NCBI GenBank assembly: GCA_001029295.1
Contig: LDXJ01000064.1
Coordinates: forward strand, 372,001 to 436,000
DNA from: Peptococcaceae bacterium CEB3
GTDB taxonomy: Bacteria; Bacillota; Desulfitobacteriia; Desulfitobacteriales; Desulfitobacteriaceae
Reading direction: 5' to 3'
Length of the DNA stretch: 64,000 nucleotides
Within the stretch, counting starts at the first letter, position 1, and each line of letters opens with the position of its first letter. The notes below the pieces were generated by a model. The model was not told the DNA's origin. It did not search any database and saw nothing but the letters and a program-made list of their open reading frames with translations. The position numbers were made by a program, and so were the translations under genes. This document shows positions 44,461 through 51,946 of this stretch, in pieces.

Positions 44461-45779
44461 TGCCTGTTGTTGTTGACAAAACAAAATGCATCGGCTGCGG
44501 AGCCTGTGTGGTCGAGTGCCCGGTTGAAGCTTTGGATCTGGTGGATGGGACGGCCACGGTCGACCCGGCAAAATGTAAAGAAACGGGGAGTTGTGTTACG
44601 GTCTGCCCTTCCAATGCCCTGAGCTTGGAGGCTAAAGCCGCCGCTCCGGCCGCAAAGAAAGAGGACGCGGGTGCGGCCAAAGAGTTTAATGCCAAAGAAC
44701 CCCTGCCCAAGGCAGTCCAGGACTATGCCAAGACGAATGCGGCCAAATCCGCTCCGGCAGCCGGGGGAGATGTTTGGAGTGGCGTCTGGATCATTGTCGA
44801 ATACAACCATGGCAGAATTGCCCCGGTTTCCTGGGAACTCTTGGGCGAAGGCCGCAAACTGGCCGATGCCATAGGCTGTGAGTTGTGCGCGGTCATTACC
44901 GGCTCTCAGGTCGATCACGTGATCACGGAAGCTTTCGCTTATGGAGCGGAAAAAGTCTATGTTATTGACGACCCGGTTTTGGAGAATTTCCGCACGGAAC
45001 CTTACGCGGAAGCGATCACAGGTTTGGTACGAAAATATCAGCCTGAAATCATACTTATGGGTGCCACCGCCATGGGCCGGGATGTCTTTCCCGCCGTGGC
45101 CACCCGTTTGAGAACCGGATTGACGGCCGACTGCACCGTGCTCGGCATCGACCCTGAGACCAAGCTTCTCCAGCAAACCCGCCCGGCCTTCGGCGGCAAT
45201 ATCATGGCCACGATCCTCTGTCGCACCCGCAGGCCGCAGATGTCGACGGTCCGTCCCCGGGTGATGGCTATGCCGGCTAGGGTAGAGGGGCGCAGCGGGG
45301 AAATAGTGCGTGAACAGCAGGCCATGACGGAAGAGGAGATCCGGACGAAAGTCCTGGAGTTTATTCCCGGAGATGCCAAGAGCATCTTCTTGGACAAAGC
45401 GGAGATCATTGTTGCCGTCGGTCTGGGGATCGCTTCCCAGAAAAACCTGACCCTGGTGGAAGAACTGGCGGACAGCCTGGGAGCCACTTTGGCCTGTACG
45501 CGCGGTGTCGTGGAAGCAGGTTGGATGTCACATGATCACCAGGTGGGTCAAACCGGGGTGACGGTGCGTCCGAAGGTTTATATAGCTGTCGGCATATCCG
45601 GTGCCATCCAGCACTTAGTCGGCATGGAGACTTCCGACTATATTATTGCCGTTAACAACGATCCGGAGGCGGGGATTTTCCGGGTGGCTAATTACGGCAT
45701 CCTGGGGGACCTATTCCAAGTGGTTCCGCTGCTAACGGCCGAATTTAAGAAGCGCCTTCAGCACGGCGTGGCAAATTAA
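44460..45779 (+). CDS. etfA: Electron transfer flavoprotein alpha subunit with ferredoxin domain
   Basis: This 439-residue protein has an N-terminal two-cluster ferredoxin domain, an alanine/lysine linker (about 58-100) and EtfA proper. The first cluster motif is complete (C10, C13, C16, C20); the second has only C39, C45 and C49, one cysteine short. The C-terminal FAD block with LYIAVGISGAIQHL-like sequence (VYIAVGISGAIQHLVGM) and NNDPEAGIF is intact. The added ferredoxin domain is common in anaerobe EtfA and probably hands electrons to or from ferredoxin. Confidence 0.94.
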   Translation: MPVVVDKTKCIGCGACVVECPVEALDLVDGTATVDPAKCKETGSCVTVCPSNALSLEAKAAAPAAKKEDAGAAKEFNAKEPLPKAVQDYAKTNAAKSAPAAGGDVWSGVWIIVEYNHGRIAPVSWELLGEGRKLADAIGCELCAVITGSQVDHVITEAFAYGAEKVYVIDDPVLENFRTEPYAEAITGLVRKYQPEIILMGATAMGRDVFPAVATRLRTGLTADCTVLGIDPETKLLQQTRPAFGGNIMATILCRTRRPQMSTVRPRVMAMPARVEGRSGEIVREQQAMTEEEIRTKVLEFIPGDAKSIFLDKAEIIVAVGLGIASQKNLTLVEELADSLGATLACTRGVVEAGWMSHDHQVGQTGVTVRPKVYIAVGISGAIQHLVGMETSDYIIAVNNDPEAGIFRVANYGILGDLFQVVPLLTAEFKKRLQHGVAN

Positions 45780-45791
45780 GGAGGGGCAAAC

Positions 45792-47087
45792 ATGGAAAAC
45801 TTTGATGTGATCGTCGTCGGCGGCGGTCCGGCCGGCCTGTCTGCCGCGCTCAGTGCTGCCAAGGCGGGCATGAAAACGGTGGTAATTGAGCGCGGGGATT
45901 ATCCGGGTACCAAAAACGTCATGGGCGGAGTGCTTTATACCAAGGCTACGGAAGCCGTCGTGCCGGACTTTTGGCAAAGCGCTCCCTTAGAGCGGCCGGT
46001 AATTGAGCAGCGTTACGGCTTCCTCAGCGGGGACGAGACTATCCTGGCGGGATATCGCGATCCCGCTTGGGCTCAGCCTCCCTATAATGCCCACACGGTT
46101 TTGCGCGTCAAGTTTGACCGCTGGTTGGCCCAACAGGCGGAAAAAGCCGGTGTGATGATCATTACGGAAACCGTCGTCGAGGATCTTCTTTACAAAGGGG
46201 ACAATGTTGTAGGCGTGCGCACCGGTCGTGCCGAAGGAGATTTGGGCGCGAAAGTGGTCATTCTGGCCGAGGGAGTCAATGCTTTTATCGCCAAAAAAGC
46301 CGGCTTGGCTCCGCAGATGCGCCCGGATACCGTGGCCGTGGCGGTTAAAGAGATCATCCAATTACCGCAAGAGAAGCTGGAAGACCGTTTTTGCCTGGAA
46401 CCGGGGCAAGGCGCGACCATTGAGCTGTTTGGGGATTCCACTCAGGGCATGATGGGTACGGCTTTCGTGTACACCAACAAGGATTCCCTCTCTATCGGGG
46501 TCGGTGCTTTGCTGGAACCTCTGATTCGCACGAAGTGGACTCCCAATGATTTGCTCGAAGCCCTCAAGGCTAAACCTTACGTCAAGCGCTTAATTCAAGG
46601 AGGAGAGACCAAAGAGTATTTGGCTCACCTCATTCCGGAAGGCGGCTATAACGCCATGCCGAAATTGCATCGCCAGGGGGTTTTGGTCGTCGGCGACACG
46701 GCGATGCTAGTCAATGGTCTTAATCGTGAGGGCTCCAACCTCGCTATGACCTCCGGTAAAATGGCGGGCGAAGTGGCGGCTCAGTGCATCCAGTCCGGGG
46801 ATTTGAGCGACCAGGGAATGAGTCTCTATGAGCAACGGATGCGGGACAGTTTCGTAGTCAAGGACCTTTATAAGTACCGGCGCCTTGGCCGTTTCTTTGA
46901 GACGCATCCGCATTTCCTCAAGGTCTACCCCGAAATCGCGGCCAATGCCATGCACCTCTATTTCACAGCGGATGAGACATCCAAGAAGGAACGTCAAAAA
47001 CAAATCATGAAGATGGTTTTCGAAAAACGGGCCAAGGGCGGACTCGTTTCGGACGTCTTCGGAGCGTGGAGGGCGATTCTCAAATGA
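45792..47087 (+). CDS. fixC: FixC-like flavoprotein, Etf-quinone oxidoreductase type
   Basis: This 431-residue FAD enzyme matches FixC/EtfQO, which takes electrons from Etf and passes them towards quinone. The FAD motif GGGPAGLSAALSAAKAG is near the N-terminus and GDTAMLVNGLNREGSNLA gives the second FAD block. An AGGAGGGG site precedes the ATG. Its stop overlaps the fixX start (ATGA), as expected for a tight complex. Confidence 0.94.
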   Translation: MENFDVIVVGGGPAGLSAALSAAKAGMKTVVIERGDYPGTKNVMGGVLYTKATEAVVPDFWQSAPLERPVIEQRYGFLSGDETILAGYRDPAWAQPPYNAHTVLRVKFDRWLAQQAEKAGVMIITETVVEDLLYKGDNVVGVRTGRAEGDLGAKVVILAEGVNAFIAKKAGLAPQMRPDTVAVAVKEIIQLPQEKLEDRFCLEPGQGATIELFGDSTQGMMGTAFVYTNKDSLSIGVGALLEPLIRTKWTPNDLLEALKAKPYVKRLIQGGETKEYLAHLIPEGGYNAMPKLHRQGVLVVGDTAMLVNGLNREGSNLAMTSGKMAGEVAAQCIQSGDLSDQGMSLYEQRMRDSFVVKDLYKYRRLGRFFETHPHFLKVYPEIAANAMHLYFTADETSKKERQKQIMKMVFEKRAKGGLVSDVFGAWRAILK

Positions 47088-47362
47088 AATTAGATGACAA
47101 ATTATACTTGGTCCGTTTCAATACGGATACCTTAAACCACATCAAGATTGCGGATGCCGCGGTTTGCCTGAAATGCCAGGACAAACCCTGTACCAGGATC
47201 TGTCCCGCCCACGTTTATGATTGGGATGACGAAGAGAAGCGTATTTCTGTGGGCTATGAGGGTTGCCTGGAGTGCGGAACCTGCCGGGTAGGGTGTCCTT
47301 ACGGCAACATTCTCTGGGGCTACCCGCGGGGCGGCTTCGGAGTCTCTTGGAAAAACGGCTGA
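47084..47362 (+). CDS. fixX: FixX ferredoxin-like subunit
   Basis: This 92-residue ferredoxin partner of FixC has two cluster motifs: CLKCQDKPCTRICP and CLECGTCRVGCP. I use the ATG at 47084 that overlaps the fixC stop; the frame is open six codons further upstream. The C-terminal WGYPRGGFGVSWKNG ending is characteristic of FixX. It ends the etf operon. Confidence 0.94.
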   Translation: MKLDDKLYLVRFNTDTLNHIKIADAAVCLKCQDKPCTRICPAHVYDWDDEEKRISVGYEGCLECGTCRVGCPYGNILWGYPRGGFGVSWKNG

Positions 47363-47478
47363 GTCGGTCCGCGGAAAGCGGGGCCGAGGAAAGAGAACTC
47401 GCGGCGTTGCGGCGTCCCGCTTGGCCGATCGCCTGCTAGAGTAAACCCGATGCTGGCAGAGCTTGCTTTGGGTCGGTT

Positions 47479-47514
47479 GGGTCGGCTTCTGTTTTGACAG
47501 GAGCCGACCCTTTG
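47479..47514 (+). terminator. Terminator after the etf operon
   Basis: GGGTCGGCTTCTGT pairs with ACAGGAGCCGACCC around TTTT-like loop bases; only a short T-run follows. The rest of the 47363-47631 gap holds nothing recognisable. Confidence 0.65.
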
Positions 47515-47631
47515 GCTAGAATGAGAGGAGGATGTTCGCAGGGGCGAAAGGGGACGGGCCAGGCTCCGGGTGCTGGCGCGGCCTATCCATGAAGGGAAGT
47601 AGAAGAGACGGACGACAGAGGGATAAATGAC

Positions 47632-48456
47632 ATGGCAAACGAAAAAAATGACATGCCAAACGAAAAAGAAGAGAAGCTGCGGCAGTACCTGGCTGGGTTA
47701 GGCAGGGTCCTTATCGCTTATTCCGGCGGGGTGGACTCGACCTATCTAATGGCAGTGGCCAAGGAGGTCCTGGCGGACGGGGCTCGAGCTGTCCTGGTCA
47801 AGGGGGCCATGCAGGCGGAACGCGAAAGAAGCGAGGCGCTGGACCTGGCGGAACGTTTGGATTTCCCCCTCACAGTACTTGAGGTCGACGTCCTTTCCGT
47901 GGCAGAATTCACCGCCAATCCCCCGGATCGTTGCTATCATTGCAAGAAGGAGATTTTCGGCCGCATCTTGGCTCTCGCCCGGCAACAAAGCTCCCCCCCG
48001 GTTCTTGACGGTACGAATTTCTCCGATCAGACCGATTTTCGTCCCGGACGGCGGGCTTTAAGCGAGCTGGGTGTGCTCAGCCCGTTACAGGAAGTGGGTT
48101 TGACCAAAGCGGAAATCCGCGCACTGTCCCGGCGGCGCGATCTGCCGACCTGGAATAAACCGGCCATGGCTTGTCTTGCCACGCGTATCCCTTACGGGGA
48201 TCCGATTGAGGATCAGGTGCTCAGGACGGTGGAGCGGGCGGAGGAGATTCTGGTAAGGCATGGTTTTGGGGAGTGCAGGGTGAGAGTGCACGGCGATTTG
48301 GCCCGCATCGAAATCCCGCCGGGCCGCTTTGCGGGGTTGTTGGGTGAATATCAGTCAGTGACGGTCGCCTTACAGGATTTGGGTTTCCGCTTTGTCACCC
48401 TGGATCTCATGGGGTTGCGCTCAGGCAGTCTTAACCCACCGGGAGGCCTGGCATGA
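47632..48456 (+). CDS. larE: Sacrificial sulfur transferase LarE
   Basis: LarE donates sulfur to the nickel-pincer nucleotide precursor. This 274-residue copy has the PP-loop SGGVDST at residues 31-37, RCYHCKKEIF (C101 and C104) and C181 in PAMACLATRIPYG, which matches the cysteine that gives up its sulfur in Lactobacillus LarE. It uses ATP to adenylate the substrate. The start at 47632 has a weak ribosome site; an ATG seven codons later is an alternative. The stop overlaps larB. Confidence 0.93.
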   Translation: MANEKNDMPNEKEEKLRQYLAGLGRVLIAYSGGVDSTYLMAVAKEVLADGARAVLVKGAMQAERERSEALDLAERLDFPLTVLEVDVLSVAEFTANPPDRCYHCKKEIFGRILALARQQSSPPVLDGTNFSDQTDFRPGRRALSELGVLSPLQEVGLTKAEIRALSRRRDLPTWNKPAMACLATRIPYGDPIEDQVLRTVERAEEILVRHGFGECRVRVHGDLARIEIPPGRFAGLLGEYQSVTVALQDLGFRFVTLDLMGLRSGSLNPPGGLA

Positions 48457-49220
48457 ACGAGGAAAGCATCAGGCAGCTCTTGGCCGGAGTCCAAAGCGGT
48501 GCCACTCCGGTGGAAGAGGCGCTGAGGGCTCTGAAAACGCTGCCTTACGAAGATTTAGGCTTTGCCAGGCTCGATCATCACCGGGCATTACGTACGGGCC
48601 AAGGAGAGGTCGTATTTTGTCAGGGAAAACAGACGGAACAAATCCTGGCCATCCTTGAACACCTGGGAGCTCATGATGTTAACGTTTTGGCGACGCGCTT
48701 GCTGCCCGAAAAGGCTGAGGCGGTTCTTGCCCGCTTTCCGGGGGCTCAATATGATTCTTTGGCCCATTGTCTCTGGCTGCGGCCGTTTTCCGAGTCCGCC
48801 CGCACAAGCGGCAGGATTCTCGTCATGACGGCCGGCACCGCTGATATGCCCGTTGCGCAAGAAGCGGTTATCACTGCCCGCTTTATGGGGCATGGAGTGC
48901 AAACTGTGTTCGATGTGGGTGTGGCTGGGCTGCACCGCTTGCTGGATCAACAGGAGATCATGGCCAACAGCGACGTCATCATCGTGGTGGCGGGTATGGA
49001 AGGGGCCCTGGCCAGCGTGGTGGCCGGGTTAGTGGCCCAGCCCGTGATTGCCGTTCCGACCAGCGTCGGCTATGGAGCGCATTTTCAGGGATTGGCAGCC
49101 CTGCTCAGCATGTTAAACAGCTGTGCGTCCGGTATCGGAGTGGTCAATATCGATAACGGTTTTGGGGCAGCTTCCCTGGCCGCGGCGATTGTGCGCAGAA
49201 TGGACGGAACAAAGCGATAG
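48453..49220 (+). CDS. larB: NPN cofactor carboxylase/hydrolase LarB
   Basis: LarB carboxylates and hydrolyses nicotinic acid adenine dinucleotide, the first step of nickel-pincer nucleotide synthesis. The 255-residue protein ends in an AIR-carboxylase-like domain with VMTAGTADMPVAQEA, FDVGVAGLHRLL, VVAGMEGALASVVAGL and VPTSVGYGAHFQGLAAL. Its start overlaps larE by four bases and larC follows after 12 bases. Confidence 0.94.
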   Translation: MNEESIRQLLAGVQSGATPVEEALRALKTLPYEDLGFARLDHHRALRTGQGEVVFCQGKQTEQILAILEHLGAHDVNVLATRLLPEKAEAVLARFPGAQYDSLAHCLWLRPFSESARTSGRILVMTAGTADMPVAQEAVITARFMGHGVQTVFDVGVAGLHRLLDQQEIMANSDVIIVVAGMEGALASVVAGLVAQPVIAVPTSVGYGAHFQGLAALLSMLNSCASGIGVVNIDNGFGAASLAAAIVRRMDGTKR

Positions 49221-49232
49221 GAGGTTCACGGT

Positions 49233-49958
49233 TTGCGTATTTTATATTGGGATGCTTTTGCCGGGATCAGCGGTGATATGGCTCTGGGCTCACTGATCGC
49301 CTTAGGTGCCGACCCGGCTGCGATTGCGGACCGATTACGTTCTACGGGGCTTCATGAATTCGAGCTCGCGGTGGGTCTGCGCCGAGTCCAGGGAATCCAA
49401 GCCACTGACGTGGACGTGAGAATCGAACAGGATTCAGACCATCAGGGACCTCCGCACAGGGGAATCAAAGAGATCGAGCAAATGATCGCGGGAGGGGGGC
49501 TGACGGAGAAAGCCGGGGAGGACGCGCTTAAAGTGTTTAGGATTTTGGCCCGGGCGGAAGCCAAGGTGCACGGGACGTCCGTTGAGGAAGTGCACTTTCA
49601 TGAGGTGGGTGCCGTGGATTCCCTGGTAGATATCGTGGGGACGGTTGTTGCCATGGATCTGCTGGATATCCAAAAAATCCGGGTTTCCGTTCTGCCCTGG
49701 TCTCACGGTTTTGTCCGCTGTGCCCACGGGACCCTGCCTGTCCCCGCACCCGCGGCCCTGGAGATCCTGGCGGGGTTTCGCTTCCGGGAGTCCGGGGTTG
49801 AAGGAGAGCTTGTTACGCCCACCGGCGCCGCCTTGCTGGCCGCACTGGCCGAACAAGGAGACTTTCCCGAGATGACTGTGGCAAAAGTGGGCTACGGCAG
49901 CGGCAAAAACGATTACGGACTCCCTTGTCTCCTCAGGGCCGTCCAAGGGGAAATTTAA
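49233..49958 (+). CDS. larC: LarC N-terminal half only (nickel insertase, short)
   Basis: LarC inserts nickel into the pincer cofactor. This 241-residue protein covers only the first half (LarC1): MRILYWDAFAGISGDMALG, EEVHFHEVGAVDSLVDIVG, LPVPAPAALEIL and TPTGAALLAAL are intact. It ends at GYGSGKNDYGLPCLLRAVQGEI, where full-length LarC (about 400 residues) continues into a second domain. No second-half sequence exists in any frame of the 115-bp gap downstream. In Lactobacillus the halves are joined by programmed frameshifting; here no downstream half is present to join. Confidence 0.9.
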   Translation: MRILYWDAFAGISGDMALGSLIALGADPAAIADRLRSTGLHEFELAVGLRRVQGIQATDVDVRIEQDSDHQGPPHRGIKEIEQMIAGGGLTEKAGEDALKVFRILARAEAKVHGTSVEEVHFHEVGAVDSLVDIVGTVVAMDLLDIQKIRVSVLPWSHGFVRCAHGTLPVPAPAALEILAGFRFRESGVEGELVTPTGAALLAALAEQGDFPEMTVAKVGYGSGKNDYGLPCLLRAVQGEI

Positions 49959-50079
49959 GAAAATATCTCCAAGTACAGGCACTAGATTCCATAAAACCCA
50001 TACTTTTATATTAGAAAAGGGATTCTCAGGGATATTCTCGGAGACATTCGATTGAGTTAAGAGTATAGGGGGAATGGAA

Positions 50080-50604
50080 ATGTTCTTTGGCAAACGTCAG
50101 GCTTATGCCGCTCAGATGCCCATGCAAGCCCCGATGGCTATGCAAACCCCAATGGCTATGCAAAACCCGATGGCTATGCAAGCTCCGATGGCCATGCCAA
50201 CCCAGATGCCTATGCAAGCCCCGATGATGGGTATGGCGGGCCCCGCCGGCATGCCCGGTATGGAAGGAATGCCCGAGGTATCCGGCTACGCCCATCCGAG
50301 CATGTATGGTGAGGCTGGCGTCGGCTACGAAGGGATGGCGCCGGGTATGGCCGAAAGCGTCCGGGCTACCACTACGGAGTACGATATGCCCGGTTGCCCT
50401 CCCGTTCACTTCGGACACACCGAAATCGAAATGGAACGTGAACCCTATTACCAGGCCCAGGTGCACATCGTACGCAAAGGAGAAACGGTCTACAAAATTG
50501 CCCGCCGTTACGGACTGGATTGGCGGGAACTGGCAGGCTACAACCATCTGGGCAATCCCAACTTGATTTATCCCGGAGAGCGCCTCATGATTCCCAGGTG
50601 GTAA
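50080..50604 (+). CDS. Met-rich LysM protein
   Basis: This protein of about 174 residues has an N-terminal region extraordinarily rich in methionine: 19 Met in the first 66 residues, built from the unit PMAMQ(A/T/N). A middle part rich in Gly, Tyr and Glu follows, and residues about 127-172 form a LysM wall-binding domain (HIVRKGETVYKIARRYGLDW, then YPGERLMIP). There is no signal peptide. That combination resembles spore-coat or spore-cortex LysM proteins such as SafA, which need no signal. A metal or oxidant role for the Met repeats is only a guess. ATG at 50080 has better spacing than ATG at 50074. Confidence 0.78.
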   Translation: MFFGKRQAYAAQMPMQAPMAMQTPMAMQNPMAMQAPMAMPTQMPMQAPMMGMAGPAGMPGMEGMPEVSGYAHPSMYGEAGVGYEGMAPGMAESVRATTTEYDMPGCPPVHFGHTEIEMEREPYYQAQVHIVRKGETVYKIARRYGLDWRELAGYNHLGNPNLIYPGERLMIPRW

Positions 50605-50726
50605 AAAGATTATCCTCAAAACCATGGTCTTTATGAAGTTTCTGTCTGAGAGATCCCCGGAGATGCCGAGGTGTGCCGGGTCGGGATGAACGCCCGCCCG
50701 GCCTTTGGCTCGGGAAAGGAGAGGCG

Positions 50727-51746
50727 ATGTTCGAGTACTTTTTATCTGTCCTGGGGCAAAATGGTTGGAAAATCGAGTTTACGGCGGAAAAATGGGTGAT
50801 CGTCCTCGATGAAAACGGACAAAGAGGGCTGGCCTTACTCAGGTATCCGGAGGATTATCGGGAAGAGGCGGGGTTTGCCCCGCCGAAAAGCACTTACCCC
50901 GGCATCCGGCACTGGCAGGTGATTGTCTTTTGTTCGGCGGGGGTCGATTCCCAAATGCTGAAGAAAGTGCCCGTGGGGACACAATTTTGGTTCTGGGATC
51001 TGGCGCAGGGAAATGTCTTCCCGTTTCCGGCACCGCGCGACCAAGGCATGGTCGCTTGGTTCCGGCAGATGGCTGAGGGTACTTACGCAGAACCGCCTTT
51101 TGGCCGCGAGTCCGGTAAGCGCACTTTCCTGGGCTTGCATAGTTCGGCTTCCCCCGAGAAACAATTCGTCCCTGTGGTGACTTACGCCCTCATCGCCGCC
51201 ATACTCGCCGTTTTTGCCCTTATGACCTGGGCCGGAGGTTCTACTCATATGGCCGTCTTGGTCGCTTTTGGCGCGAAGGTGGACGATCTTATCCGCGAGG
51301 GGCAAATCTGGCGTTTGCTGACCGCCAATTTCATTCATATCGGGTTTTTCCACCTTGCCTTTAACCTGTATGCCCTCTGGGTTATCGGACCTTTTGCCGA
51401 GAAACTGTTCGGGCATTGGGTCTACCTGTTAATTTATCTTCTCAGTGGCATAGGGGGAAATCTCAGCAGCTATCTCTTTTCCCCGGCCGTTTCGGCCGGA
51501 GCGTCGGCGGCTATTTTCGGCCTGCTGGGGGCACTGCTCTTCTACAGCTGGCGTCGTCCCCAACTCTGGCGCTCCGGTCTGGGGATCAATCTCATCGTCA
51601 TTATCGCGGTTAATTTGATTCTGGGCGTCATCCAACCGGAAATTGACAATTTTGCCCACCTGGGAGGTCTCGTATCCGGCTTGGTCCTGGCCGCTCTTTG
51701 GCATACTTTCGTATTGCCGGCAAGAGGAACCGGGTCTGACAACTAA
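50727..51746 (+). CDS. Rhomboid family intramembrane protease
   Basis: This 339-residue protein has an N-terminal soluble domain of about 150 residues and a six-helix rhomboid domain. The catalytic serine S260 lies in AGASAAIFGLLGAL and the histidine H311 in NFAHLGGLVSG; HIGFFHLAFNLYAL is the usual helix-2 motif. The GASG motif reads GASA here, with the serine kept. I use the ATG at 50727 behind GGAAAGGAGAGG rather than an upstream in-frame start. Substrates are unknown. Confidence 0.9.
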   Translation: MFEYFLSVLGQNGWKIEFTAEKWVIVLDENGQRGLALLRYPEDYREEAGFAPPKSTYPGIRHWQVIVFCSAGVDSQMLKKVPVGTQFWFWDLAQGNVFPFPAPRDQGMVAWFRQMAEGTYAEPPFGRESGKRTFLGLHSSASPEKQFVPVVTYALIAAILAVFALMTWAGGSTHMAVLVAFGAKVDDLIREGQIWRLLTANFIHIGFFHLAFNLYALWVIGPFAEKLFGHWVYLLIYLLSGIGGNLSSYLFSPAVSAGASAAIFGLLGALLFYSWRRPQLWRSGLGINLIVIIAVNLILGVIQPEIDNFAHLGGLVSGLVLAALWHTFVLPARGTGSDN

Positions 51747-51907
51747 AAGCCTCTTTCCATTTCTAGCAAAAACTACAAGGATTTATGGCCTCAATCCGCG
51801 AATTCTTTTCTCTTTGCCGGAAAGAATAGAGGCAGAGTCCATGATTTCTCAGCGAGGTGGTTTATAACAATTGCCATCGATAGTTGAGAAAGCATGGGCT
51901 TCAATTA

Positions 51908-51916
51908 TGCTATAAT
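51908..51916 (+). promoter_or_regulatory. Extended -10 promoter for the PBP gene
   Basis: TGCTATAAT is an extended -10 element about 30 bases before the TTG start at 51947. It supports that start over an in-frame one upstream at 51884, which would lie before the transcription start. Confidence 0.6.
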
Positions 51917-51946
51917 GAAGGGAGTCCCGAAGGAAGGGGTGTTTAT

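Noticed and set aside
49956-50073. A programmed frameshift that would extend larC
   Set aside because: No LarC second-domain sequence is present in any frame before the next gene, so there is nothing to shift into.
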